Shown piece by piece: positions 13,802 to 20,201 of a stretch of DNA of 40,178 bases. Positions within the stretch are counted from its first letter, which is position 1. Each line of letters opens with the position of its first letter. Source of the stretch: a virus; the IMG/VR virus record IMGVR_UViG_3300018481_000039, positions 1 to 40,178 of that record. One strand, 5' to 3'. The translations under genes were made by a program, and so were the position numbers. The notes under the pieces are model-generated. The model was not told the DNA's origin. It saw only the letters and a list, made by a program, of their open reading frames with translations, and ran no database searches.

Positions 13802-14373
13802 TTCGCTTTCCTCTTCCCATCATCGGTTGGAATACCCTCGAGATAATTATTCGGAATGCACAACTCTTTGCCGTTGTGCTTGAACCGAACAAGCGACTGC
13901 TCAGGTCCTTGCGCGATGACGTACGCCATCTCCTCTTTTTCATCCTTGATGTACGTGACCTTGGTGAGCTTGTACTTGGAGCTCATCGTGATCGGTCCTT
14001 CAACCTTTTCCTTCTTGACCTTGGGAGTTGGATTGGCCGCCTTGCGCCGGTCCCGCTCCATCTGCGCCCTGATCCGTCGCTGCGCCTTCTCAATGACGGA
14101 CTCAGTCGCCTTGTCCAATTTGCCTTTGGACTTTCCTTCCTTCTCTTCCTTGACTTTCTTCTCACGCTTGGGCCGCTCAGTTGGCGTGTAGCCTTTTGGA
14201 AGTTTGAACTCCGGCTTTGGCTTGCCTGCTCGCTTCTCCCAAATTGAGATCGCCAACTTGGCGGTCGTCAACGCACAGCCAATCTTAAGCCCATGCTCGA
14301 ACGCCGCTTGGACGCCCTTCTTCTCATAGACTGCGAGCATCTCAGCCTTGTAGCTTCCCGGTCTATACGCCAT
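13798..14373 (-). CDS. basic hypothetical protein
   Basis: A 191-residue protein. The N-terminus (MAYRPGSYKAEMLAVYEKKG, then AAFEHGLKIGCALTTAKLAI) looks like a small helical domain. The centre (about residues 75-145) is a highly Lys/Glu/Arg-rich linker. The C-terminus (VTYIKDEKEEMAYVIAQGPE, LVRFKHNGKELCIPNNYLEG) looks like a small beta-barrel. The start at 14373 has GGAGAG five nt upstream; a start five codons further up lacks one. Likely nucleic-acid-associated from charge, no family recognised. Confidence 0.62.
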   Translation of the reverse strand: MAYRPGSYKAEMLAVYEKKGVQAAFEHGLKIGCALTTAKLAISIWEKRAGKPKPEFKLPKGYTPTERPKREKKVKEEKEGKSKGKLDKATESVIEKAQRRIRAQMERDRRKAANPTPKVKKEKVEGPITMSSKYKLTKVTYIKDEKEEMAYVIAQGPEQSLVRFKHNGKELCIPNNYLEGIPTDDGKRKAK

Positions 14374-14935
14374 CGCTCTCTCCATCATTCGGATTGGGTT
14401 CAGGTTTAGTTGTGGTAGGTTCAGGTTTAATTATCGTCAGAGTGATCTTGTGACCGGATTGGTTCTCTTTAACGATGGTGATGTTGATACTGTCCGTGCT
14501 ATCCTCAAGATGTTCGAGTAGACCCTCCATCTCATCGGCCAGACGCTTGAACCCTGCTATGGTTTTCTTAGTCGCGCTGGTATGGGCAACAATCGTATTT
14601 TTGTCGCTCATTTGATTCTCTCCATCGGGCCAGAAGGCTTCTTTGACGTGGGGCCAATTCTTCAAGATGGCCTCACGCGTGCTGTACTTCCTACCAAAAT
14701 ATCTCCGTGAGGCCCACATGCGGGCCTCGCCAAGGAACATTTGATATTGTTCGTCCGTCTCTAGGAACTGTTGACTTAGACTGAGCACGGCACTGGGCAA
14801 CGTCACTGAGCTATAACCGTATCCATCTCCATTGATCAATCTCTTGATCTCTTTCCGAGTTGCTCTGCCCAGTCCCATATTGCTACGCGCAAAATAAGCC
14901 GCAAGGACGAGACGTTCAGTCTCAGTTATTTTCAT
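14363..14935 (-). CDS. hypothetical two-part protein
   Basis: A 190-residue protein. The first ~105 residues (TERLVLAAYFARSNMGLGRA, KEIKRLINGDGYGY) form one helical module. A second module begins at an internal MSDKNTIVAHTSATKKTIAG, preceded by GGAGAGAATCAA, a good ribosome site. A separate shorter product from about 14610 is therefore possible. The C-terminus is Pro/Thr-rich (KPEPTTTKPEPNPNDGES). Its ATG overlaps the zinc-finger gene's stop. Function unknown. Confidence 0.6.
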   Translation of the reverse strand: MKITETERLVLAAYFARSNMGLGRATRKEIKRLINGDGYGYSSVTLPSAVLSLSQQFLETDEQYQMFLGEARMWASRRYFGRKYSTREAILKNWPHVKEAFWPDGENQMSDKNTIVAHTSATKKTIAGFKRLADEMEGLLEHLEDSTDSINITIVKENQSGHKITLTIIKPEPTTTKPEPNPNDGESDGV

Positions 14936-15099
14936 CGCGACTTCCCCATCATTAAGCGGATGCGCTTCGCGATCACGATTGAGTTACAATCACCACAACA
15001 TCGGCCATCGTTGATCGGCCACGCGTTGTTTCCAAATCCTTCGACCTGGTCGCCGCAGATCGAACACGCGAACTGATTTTGCTTCTTGCTCTTATCCAT
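14932..15099 (-). CDS. small zinc-finger protein
   Basis: A 55-residue protein with FACSICGDQVEGFGNNAWP and NDGRCCGDCNSIVIAKRIRL, i.e. CxxC...CCxxC zinc coordination. Proteins of this type ('CsiCg....GyGNNA.PvndGrCCd.CN..Vi..R') are widespread in phages of alphaproteobacteria. The ATG at 15099 is chosen because GGAG sits 7 nt upstream within the CACACACAGGAG leader; an ATG at 15105 is too close to it. The stop overlaps the next start (ATGA). Confidence 0.75.
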   Translation of the reverse strand: MDKSKKQNQFACSICGDQVEGFGNNAWPINDGRCCGDCNSIVIAKRIRLMMGKSR

Positions 15100-15118
15100 C
15101 TTCATTCTCCTGTGTGTG

Positions 15119-15152
15119 AAAATAAAAGAGGCCAGACGATTGCCTGGCCTCT
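15119..15152 (-). terminator. intrinsic terminator after first histone-like gene
   Basis: On the minus strand AGAGGCCAG pairs with CTGGCCTCT (15127-15135 with 15144-15152) around an 8-nt loop and runs into TTTTATTTT (to 15119). It follows the gene at 15173-15616 and overlaps the leader of the zinc-finger gene. Confidence 0.85.
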
Positions 15153-15172
15153 CTCGGTAGCCCCAGTCGGAA

Positions 15173-15616
15173 TTAAGCGGTGACCTTCACATCGCCCTGC
15201 TTGCTCCACATTTGGAACGTCGCAGCGGCTCTGCCTTCCTTAGCTTCGTATTTCGCCATCTTCTTTTTGGCCTCACCAACAGTCTTACAACCAGAGAGCG
15301 CGGCCCACATCTGGCCCTTGATTGACCCGTCGCGATATTCCTTTTTTGATACGACCTTAAACGTCGCATCGTCAGCAACACGCGGACCGCGCTTTGTGCC
15401 TTCCTTCTTGCCCTTAGCCTTCGCAACTTTCTTCTTGCCTTTAACCTTCACAGCCTTCTTTGGCGCTGCAGTTTTCTTCTTTTCCTTTTCCTCAACAGCC
15501 TCCTTGGGAGCTGCGACTTTCACTTTCGCTTTCCTTGGCGCTCTCTTCTTTGGCGTCGTTGCGCCGTTGGCGAGAGGTACCGCCGTCTCAGCTTGAACTT
15601 CCACATCACTCATCAT
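15173..15616 (-). CDS. histone-H1-like Lys/Ala-rich DNA-binding protein, paralog 1
   Basis: A 147-residue protein. Residues about 20-80 are a Lys/Ala/Pro-rich tail (APRKAKVKVAAPKEAVEE, KKAVKVKGKKKVAKAKGKK) like bacterial H1-type proteins. The C-terminal ~65 residues form a compact domain: CKTVGEAKKKMAKYEAKEG ... FQMWSKQGDVKVTA. The same domain makes up the product of 18820-19098 (SKTVGEARKATARLERGEM ... RFWTKRGELKVGA). It has an AGGAGG ribosome site, a double-hairpin leader upstream and an intrinsic terminator downstream, so it is a separately regulated single-gene unit. It probably binds DNA non-specifically for genome compaction or host chromatin interference (inference). Confidence 0.75.
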   Translation of the reverse strand: MMSDVEVQAETAVPLANGATTPKKRAPRKAKVKVAAPKEAVEEKEKKKTAAPKKAVKVKGKKKVAKAKGKKEGTKRGPRVADDATFKVVSKKEYRDGSIKGQMWAALSGCKTVGEAKKKMAKYEAKEGRAAATFQMWSKQGDVKVTA

Positions 15617-15619
15617 TTG

Positions 15620-15696
15620 GTAGTCCTCCTGGTTGGAGCTTCAGCGCTCCGTGCTGCGCTCCTCATTGATTGGGAGCGCAGTGTCGGAAAGCTAAA
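15620..15696 (-). promoter_or_regulatory. double-hairpin leader element, copy 1
   Basis: Stem A pairs GGAGC (15635-15639) with GCTCC (15646-15650). Stem B pairs CTGCGCTCC (15654-15662) with GGAGCGCAG (15673-15681). GGAAAGCTAA follows at 15686. The same arrangement recurs at 19149-19204 and 19635-19690. It lies in the 5' leader of the first histone-like gene. Confidence 0.7.
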
Positions 15697-15725
15697 CCCA
15701 TTCCATCTCAAAAGGAAGGTTTATA

Positions 15726-15896
15726 TCACGCTCGATTCGTACAAGCCCAAACCAGCGCAGCAATCCAACCAAGGCCGGACCAGCCCGTAAAAAGATTGAG
15801 CACGCAGATCGCGTTCTGGTTATGGTGACCACGCACCGCTGCGATGATCGCTGGGAAGAAGTACACTGCTAGAAAGAATATCACGATCGGTTCCAT
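15726..15896 (-). CDS. superinfection immunity-like small membrane protein
   Basis: A 56-residue protein with two TM helices: MEPIVIFFLAVYFFPAIIAA and WSGLGWIAALVWACTNRA. They are joined by RGHHNQNAICVLNLFTG. This matches the Imm_superinfect family ('yfiPtiiA..R.h.n...I...NlflGWt.iGWvvALvWA'), small membrane proteins named for T4 Imm, which blocks DNA entry by related phages. The ATG at 15896 has the CACACACAGGAG leader. Stand-alone family members also occur in bacteria, so immunity is a family-based expectation only. Confidence 0.8.
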   Translation of the reverse strand: MEPIVIFFLAVYFFPAIIAAVRGHHNQNAICVLNLFTGWSGLGWIAALVWACTNRA

Positions 15897-15925
15897 TTTA
15901 GTTCTCCTGTGTGTGTTGTTTCCTT

Positions 15926-16120
15926 TTATCGATCACCGGCGATGTAGCGATTGAAGTGATCGAGCGTACCTTCATCATCTCCATCGTCGCCTTCAATGAG
16001 CTCAAAGATCACGTGAGAGATTTCGTCCGTGATCCCCATCTCATCCGAGTCAATAGCAATCTCCGGAAATTCCTTTCGTAAAAATTTCCGGACCTTTACC
16101 TTCACTGATTCCAAATCCAT
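15926..16120 (-). CDS. acidic hypothetical protein
   Basis: A 64-residue strongly acidic protein (DSDEMGITDEISHVIFELIE, GDDGDDEGTLDHF) with a basic N-terminal helix (VKVKVRKFLRKEF). Its start codon directly follows the stop of the upstream gene, which contributes the ribosome site AAGGAGG. Acidic proteins this small in phages are sometimes inhibitors or DNA mimics, but nothing here proves it. Confidence 0.62.
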   Translation of the reverse strand: MDLESVKVKVRKFLRKEFPEIAIDSDEMGITDEISHVIFELIEGDDGDDEGTLDHFNRYIAGDR

Positions 16121-16288
16121 CTATCCCTCCTTTGCGGCTTCCTCAGCCCGTTGCTTAGTTTGATAAGGCCCAAGCGCCTCGCTATCAGGCAGACACCCAG
16201 CTTGACATGTCCACCAATACCATCCAGCCTCATCCACCTCGAATAAGAATTTTTCTTCATCCGAGATATAGAACACCTCATAGGCCAT
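16121..16288 (-). CDS. small conserved phage protein (MAYEVFYISDEEKF...)
   Basis: A 55-residue protein: MAYEVFYISDEEKFLFEVDE, WYWWTCQAGCLPDSEALGPY and a helical QTKQRAEEAAKEG tail. I know similar small unnamed proteins ('...DEAGWYWw.C.pGClPdSea.GPf.te..Ai.aA') from many phages. The second of two close ATGs (16288) is used; the first gives an immediate stop. GGAG lies about 9 nt upstream. Function unknown. Confidence 0.7.
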   Translation of the reverse strand: MAYEVFYISDEEKFLFEVDEAGWYWWTCQAGCLPDSEALGPYQTKQRAEEAAKEG

Positions 16289-16318
16289 TTTTCATTCTCC
16301 AGTTTGGGGGCGAAAGGA

Positions 16319-16584
16319 CGCGGTGGAAATCCCTTCCCCGGTCCCGGGGAAGGGTAGATAGGTGCTTAATTACCGCCCTTGTTTTACGGTGCCTAGGGCG
16401 GCCCTAGGCTCGATTTAGGGGATGGCGGCTAGGGTAGTAGCGGCCCTGGCCCTAATCCCGGCCTAGCCTAGGTCCCCCGGGCGGCGTTCTAGGGCCGGGA
16501 CCGGAGCCCGGACGGTCCCCGGGCGTCCCGGTCCCGGTTCTCCCGTCCCGGTCCCCGGGCGGTCCCCGGTCCCGGGAGACAGGA
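16319..16584. repeat. GC-rich palindromic intergenic island, copy 2
   Basis: About 265 bp without a gene. The left ~190 bp repeats island 1 with small indels (CGCGGTGGAAATCCCTTCC, GTAGTAGCGGCCCTGGCCC). The right part is a separate run of GGTCCCCGGGCGGTCCC-type palindromes. Like copy 1 it begins, on the minus strand, at the end of a gene finishing in GAC-TGATCC, with a CCCGGGAGA..CAGG.ATCAG junction shared by both. Confidence 0.8.
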
Positions 16585-16773
16585 TCAGTCTCCATCGATT
16601 TTGGCGTTGAGAGAGACAACGATCACATCCCAGTTAAAATCCGAGCAGAGACCATTGACCTCTGCTCGAGTGAGCGCATCGCCCGGATTAAAGGCGATGC
16701 TATTTTTCACGGTCAGAATTTTATATTTATCATTGGCCCGATCATGGGCAACTTTTATCTGACGGCGTATCAT
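16585..16773 (-). CDS. hypothetical protein coupled to the CobT/VWA-like gene
   Basis: A 62-residue protein, MIRRQIKVAHDRANDKYKIL ... GLCSDFNWDVIVVSLNAKID. The alternating strand/helix pattern suggests a small alpha/beta fold. Its ATG overlaps the stop of the gene at 16770-17591, so the two are coupled. No family recognised. Confidence 0.6.
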   Translation of the reverse strand: MIRRQIKVAHDRANDKYKILTVKNSIAFNPGDALTRAEVNGLCSDFNWDVIVVSLNAKIDGD

Positions 16774-17591
16774 TCTGCTTCCTCCTTGTTGACGTACTCA
16801 GCCATCACTCTCTTGAGCCAATCGACTGGCCGTGTGACTAGTTCATCGGTCAGATAGATTGGCGGGATATAGAGCACATCGTTGAACCCAACAGCCATCA
16901 GACGTTGCTTGGCGGTCTTGATATGTCTATCGTAGCTTCTGAATGGCCAGTTAACTCCGCCACGCAATCGGTGTTGAGCGGTCTTATAGCCAAACAGTCG
17001 AGCGATGGCCGTCGAGCTAATATGGTAGGAAGCGCGAGCAAGATCCAGCGGCGCGGTATCGACCTTCCACGCCACCGTCGCACTTCCACCGTCGCTACTA
17101 TCGATAGAAGTGCCAACCCAAAGCTCAACCGGGCGATGCTCTACTAACATTCGCGTTAGTGCGAGCAGGACGATGCCCCGTTTCCTAACGTCCTTGGAAT
17201 TAACGGCCGCAGAGGTCGTCAGGTCCATATAGATCGCAATCGGCGCAGTCGTCTTTGCGCGCCGTTCGCGTCGCCTCATATGCTGAGGGTGACCGGCGAG
17301 GAACGCTGGGACGTTTGGAACCGCCCCAACAACATCATCGATATTCCGCCAACCACGGCTCACTGGTATTTGGTCCTCGATCTTTTTCAAGAATTCCTCG
17401 GACTCATTCACCAGCGCCTCATCGCCAGACACAACGCGCTTTCTGAACTGCGCGTTAGTCTCTCCATACCAACCACCACCCTCGCGATAGTGGGTGGGGT
17501 TAGCGTCTACAAGTCCAGCGATCTCTGAGGCATCAAGAAAGATAAAGCTGTCGCTGACGCCCCAAGAGGTCTTCAGTTTTTCCGTTCTCAT
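16770..17591 (-). CDS. VWA/CobT-like partner of AAA+ ATPase (DUF7192-like)
   Basis: A 273-residue protein. The N-terminal half contains RGWRNIDDVVGAVPNVPAFLAGHPQHMRRR. The second half has AIYMDLTTSAAVNSKDVRKR and VLLALTRMLVEHRPVELWVG, a Rossmann-like arrangement similar to a von Willebrand A domain with a weak MIDAS-like DLTTS. The sequence resembles the phage protein group called DUF7192. It is encoded 12 bp downstream of a CobS/MoxR-type AAA+ ATPase, and MoxR-type ATPases usually pair with VWA proteins as a metal-dependent chaperone or chelatase. The phage role of this pair is not established. It also occurs in other phage genomes (from memory). Confidence 0.65.
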   Translation of the reverse strand: MRTEKLKTSWGVSDSFIFLDASEIAGLVDANPTHYREGGGWYGETNAQFRKRVVSGDEALVNESEEFLKKIEDQIPVSRGWRNIDDVVGAVPNVPAFLAGHPQHMRRRERRAKTTAPIAIYMDLTTSAAVNSKDVRKRGIVLLALTRMLVEHRPVELWVGTSIDSSDGGSATVAWKVDTAPLDLARASYHISSTAIARLFGYKTAQHRLRGGVNWPFRSYDRHIKTAKQRLMAVGFNDVLYIPPIYLTDELVTRPVDWLKRVMAEYVNKEEAE

Positions 17592-17603
17592 TTTCTACTC
17601 CTC

Positions 17604-18752
17604 TCAAGCGGCCAGCTGCGAGCGCTGGTCGGGTTTCAGGTTGGCGAGATAGGTCATCAACGCCGCCTCGTCCATCGAGTAGCCAGCCTCAATCAACGCA
17701 CAACCGGCCTGCGCCGCCCGGGTATCGATCAAGACTTTCAGTCCGACAGCCCGCGCACGATCACGAGCGCGACGGACCTTCTTCAACCATTCCGTATTCG
17801 GAACGATTGCCGTTTCCAACTCAGGGTCGATGTCCCAATTAATCCGGATAGAGAAGCGGGACAGAAACGCCGCGTCCAACTTGGTCGCGCCGCTGTAGTT
17901 ACTATCGGCGCCAAGGCCCCACGTGTTAGCCGTCGCGATTATGATACAGTCCTTGTGACGTTTGATCTGCTTATCAGGGAACGTCGCAACGCCATTCGCG
18001 AGGTGAGGGTTCACGGCGAGCAAGGCGACCGGGTCTGACCGATCCACCTCGTCAAACGTATAGACGCCACCGTGTTCGTAGGCTTCACGGAACGGGGTGC
18101 GGTGATATTTACCGGCACCGTCGATGAAGCCAAGCATCTCGTGAGGGAACGAAATGGCGCCGTTGAAGTGCCACTTCAGTCCCATCACTTCGGCTAGCTG
18201 CTTAGCGCCAGTCGTCTTACCGCTGGACGCTTCGCCTTGGAGGAATATCCCGGGCGGATAACCGCCCGGCAACCTCACGTTGGCCGCTTTGAAGAGATGC
18301 ATGAACTGCTTATGCGTCGGTCCCTTGACCTTGGAACCTTTATCGCTGACGCTCTGCTTGACGATCAGCTCGACCTTCCGTGGAGCGCGTTCCTCCATCG
18401 CTTGGAGGACCTGCTCAACGATTACCTTTTGGTCCACCGCCAGATTGCCAACCTTCTCCAAAGTCTTTTCCAAGACTTGGTCAACGAGACGATTGGTATC
18501 GACGTTGGGCGCCGTTTCGATTTTCAGCGTCGTGTTACGGTGGCCTTTCTTAGCGCGGTAGATAAGCTTGTCGACGAATGCGACCTGCTTATCCGAGTAG
18601 AGGCCACGTCGCTTCCACCAGGCAACTAGATCGACTGCCTTAGCGTAGCAAGGCGGGATCAATCCGCTTGATTCCTTTTCCTTAAGGACTGGAAGCAACG
18701 TCTCAAGCTCAACAACTTTAGTCTTCACCACTTCGATATCGTATGCCATCAT
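17604..18752 (-). CDS. MoxR/CobS-like AAA+ ATPase
   Basis: A 382-residue AAA+ protein. Walker A is GEASSGKTTG (about residues 173-182) and Walker B VYTFDEVDRSD (about 230-240). The sensor-1 region is CIIIATANTWGLGADSNYSGA, followed by DAAFLSRFSIRINWDIDPE, the arginine-finger helix region seen in CobS and MoxR proteins. The N-terminal ~150 residues are helical with a possible coiled coil. CobS is the ATPase of cobaltochelatase; MoxR ATPases remodel partner complexes with VWA proteins. Here the partner is probably the next gene. The ribosome site is AGGA, 6 nt before the ATG. An intrinsic terminator separates it from the histone-like gene upstream. Confidence 0.82.
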   Translation of the reverse strand: MMAYDIEVVKTKVVELETLLPVLKEKESSGLIPPCYAKAVDLVAWWKRRGLYSDKQVAFVDKLIYRAKKGHRNTTLKIETAPNVDTNRLVDQVLEKTLEKVGNLAVDQKVIVEQVLQAMEERAPRKVELIVKQSVSDKGSKVKGPTHKQFMHLFKAANVRLPGGYPPGIFLQGEASSGKTTGAKQLAEVMGLKWHFNGAISFPHEMLGFIDGAGKYHRTPFREAYEHGGVYTFDEVDRSDPVALLAVNPHLANGVATFPDKQIKRHKDCIIIATANTWGLGADSNYSGATKLDAAFLSRFSIRINWDIDPELETAIVPNTEWLKKVRRARDRARAVGLKVLIDTRAAQAGCALIEAGYSMDEAALMTYLANLKPDQRSQLAA

Positions 18753-18774
18753 TCGGCGTCCTACATTTCAGGGT

Positions 18775-18804
18775 TAAAAGAAATGGCGGCCATTTGCGGC
18801 CGCC
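18775..18804 (-). terminator. intrinsic terminator after second histone-like gene
   Basis: On the minus strand GGCGGCC (18804-18798) pairs with GGCCGCC (18791-18785) around 6 nt and is followed by ATTTCTTTT. It ends transcription of the 18820-19098 gene just ahead of the AAA+ ATPase gene. Confidence 0.78.
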
Positions 18805-18819
18805 AATTAGGGAGAAGAG

Positions 18820-19098
18820 TTACGCGCCAACCTTCAACTCACCACGCTTCGTCCAGAAGCGCAGGTAGGGGATCAGCATCTCACCACGCTCTAATCGGGC
18901 GGTGGCCTTGCGAGCCTCACCAACCGTCTTAGATCGCTTCACCGCCGCGAACAACTTGGACGCGGCACTTCCTTCACGGGTCTTGAACTCTTTCACGACC
19001 TTCAATTTGACCGCGTCGTCCCAGCTGCGTCGCGTCGCCTTCTTCGCAACGACCTTTTTCGCAGTGGACTTCTTCGCAACCTTCTTCGAGATAGCCAT
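18820..19098 (-). CDS. histone-H1-like DNA-binding protein, paralog 2
   Basis: A 92-residue protein with a short Lys/Ala tail (MAISKKVAKKSTAKKVVAKK) and the same C-terminal domain as the 15173-15616 product: TREGSAASKLFAAVKRSKTV, then LIPYLRFWTKRGELKVGA. The tail is much shorter than in paralog 1, so the two differ mainly in the unstructured basic part. It has a CACACAGGAG leader, a double hairpin upstream and a terminator downstream, i.e. the same stand-alone layout as paralog 1. DNA-binding is inferred from composition. Confidence 0.75.
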   Translation of the reverse strand: MAISKKVAKKSTAKKVVAKKATRRSWDDAVKLKVVKEFKTREGSAASKLFAAVKRSKTVGEARKATARLERGEMLIPYLRFWTKRGELKVGA

Positions 19099-19144
19099 AA
19101 CAAACTCCTGTGTGGGGAGGGTTACAGACGCACACTCGGTGTCG

Positions 19145-19204
19145 TCTGGGAGTTAGCACTCCATTGTGCGCTCCCCGAAGGGAGCGCACCGTTGGAAGGC
19201 TACT
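19145..19204 (-). promoter_or_regulatory. double-hairpin leader element, copy 2
   Basis: Stem A pairs GGAGT (19149-19153) with ACTCC (19158-19162). Stem B pairs GTGCGCTCCC (19166-19175) with GGGAGCGCAC (19180-19189). On the minus strand stem B is closed by a UUCG tetraloop. GGAAGGCTA follows at about 19194. It lies in the leader of the second histone-like gene and touches the 3' end of the next. Confidence 0.75.
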
Positions 19205-19406
19205 TCACTTTCTCTTCTTCAACGAACCAATCCGCATAGGCGTCTATCGCCTTAGCGAAATCCTTCGCTGCGGCCCTGAAGGTCTTAAACGGACCGGCGG
19301 GCATATCGCAACCTTCAGGCGAGCGTTCCGTGTAGGCGCTATGGAACCATTCGCCTTTGAACTTACAAACGTACATGTTCAAGCTCAGCTCGTTTTTCTT
19401 CTTCAT
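19200..19406 (-). CDS. hypothetical protein
   Basis: A 68-residue protein: MKKKNELSLNMYVCKFKGEW, a middle SPEGCDMPAGPFKTFRAAAK and a helical acidic end (DAYADWFVEEEKVK). No family recognised. It sits immediately downstream of the 19408-19608 gene, apparently in one transcript. Confidence 0.6.
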   Translation of the reverse strand: MKKKNELSLNMYVCKFKGEWFHSAYTERSPEGCDMPAGPFKTFRAAAKDFAKAIDAYADWFVEEEKVK

Positions 19407-19407
19407 C

Positions 19408-19608
19408 TTAGACTTCCTTCACAGTCATCTGGAAGTAGCGTCCAGAGTGGTACAGCTTGTCGCCCTTTTTATCGAGCAACTCAACTACCACCGTGTTTTT
19501 ACTGACCGACTCCAGGCGCCAGTCCGGTCCGTAGATCGACTTGATCAACTTTCCGAGCGTCTTAGCGACGGCGGCGGTGGCGTTGGTCTTAGTGGTTCGC
19601 TTGGCCAT
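19408..19608 (-). CDS. hypothetical basic protein
   Basis: A 66-residue protein with a Thr/Ala/Lys-rich start (MAKRTTKTNATAAVAKTLGK) and a beta-rich end (NTVVVELLDKKGDKLYHSGR, YFQMTVKEV). The ATG at 19608 has GGAAAG just upstream; an N-terminal extension to 19725 would cross the double-hairpin element. No family is recognised; a small nucleic-acid-binding fold is possible. Confidence 0.6.
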   Translation of the reverse strand: MAKRTTKTNATAAVAKTLGKLIKSIYGPDWRLESVSKNTVVVELLDKKGDKLYHSGRYFQMTVKEV

Positions 19609-19629
19609 ATCTTTCCATCTCTCAGTTTT

Positions 19630-19690
19630 CGTTTGGAGCGGTATTGCTCCCCGATACTCTGGGCTCTGACTCCAGAGTACTGGGAACAAT
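19630..19690 (-). promoter_or_regulatory. double-hairpin leader element, copy 3
   Basis: Stem A pairs GGAGC (19635-19639) with GCTCC (19646-19650), loop 6 nt, exactly as in copy 1. Stem B pairs TACTCTGG (19655-19662) with CCAGAGTA (19672-19679). GGGAA follows. Stem B has a different sequence but the same place, so the fold rather than the bases is kept. Confidence 0.68.
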
Positions 19691-19725
19691 CCTAATGAAA
19701 GAATTATCCCTTCCCGTTTCTCCAC

Positions 19726-20090
19726 TTAGGCTTAGGACGGGAAATTACATATGAACTGGAAACTTTACTAAGCGACCGTCAATCGACTTACTCAACAAAG
19801 CAATTACGCACAGGCGCTTTCGCGACGGCAAGCTGTAGGATGCGATGACGACAGCGCGCCCTTCGGCGCGCAATCCGCGTTTCGAGTAGCCAGCGATTTC
19901 AAAGAGCCCAGCTTCAGAATTTCGGGAAGCCGCAGCGCATCAGAGCGACTAGGCTTCTTCCCAACTCCGGCGAAGCGAAACTACCGGAGATAAGCGACTA
20001 AGAATAAATTCCGTATACCGTCCTAGTCGCCTAGGACTGAATATAGCCTTTCCCTTTATCGAAAGAAAGAGCCCTCTAACACCCTTCCCC
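19726..20090. other. gene-free region with several stable hairpins
   Basis: About 365 bp with no convincing gene. It contains GCGCGC-CCTTCG-GCGCGC (19855-19872), GTCCTAG-TCGC-CTAGGAC (20020-20037) and several copies of GCGACT/TAGTCGC (around 19775, 19945, 19994, 20024). A 64-codon open stretch on the minus strand (ending ...GRLVKFPVHM) has no usable start. The recurring AGTCGC plus tight hairpins suggest a structured non-coding RNA or a replication-related region. No known RNA family is recognised. Confidence 0.5.
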
Positions 20091-20201
20091 CGGGCGCTTA
20101 GGGGTGCCTAGGGCGCTAGGACGCGGCGCTAGGGCGCTCCCCGGTCCCTTCCCCCGGGCGCTAGGGCGCTAGGGCGCTAGCCTTCTCCCCGGGCGGTCAA
20201 C
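20091..20201. repeat. GC-rich palindromic island, copy 3 (short, GGGCGCTA tandem repeats)
   Basis: A shorter relative of the islands at 12761 and 16319: CCCGGGCGCT, GGGGTGCCTAGGGCGCTAGG and three consecutive GGGCGCTA units near 20157-20181. As with the other two, it ends exactly at the 3' end of a minus-strand gene (20202). Confidence 0.7.

Noticed and set aside
19735-19930. A 64-codon open stretch on the minus strand ending GRLVKFPVHM
   Set aside because: No start codon with a ribosome site and it runs through stable hairpins; a decayed gene cannot be excluded.
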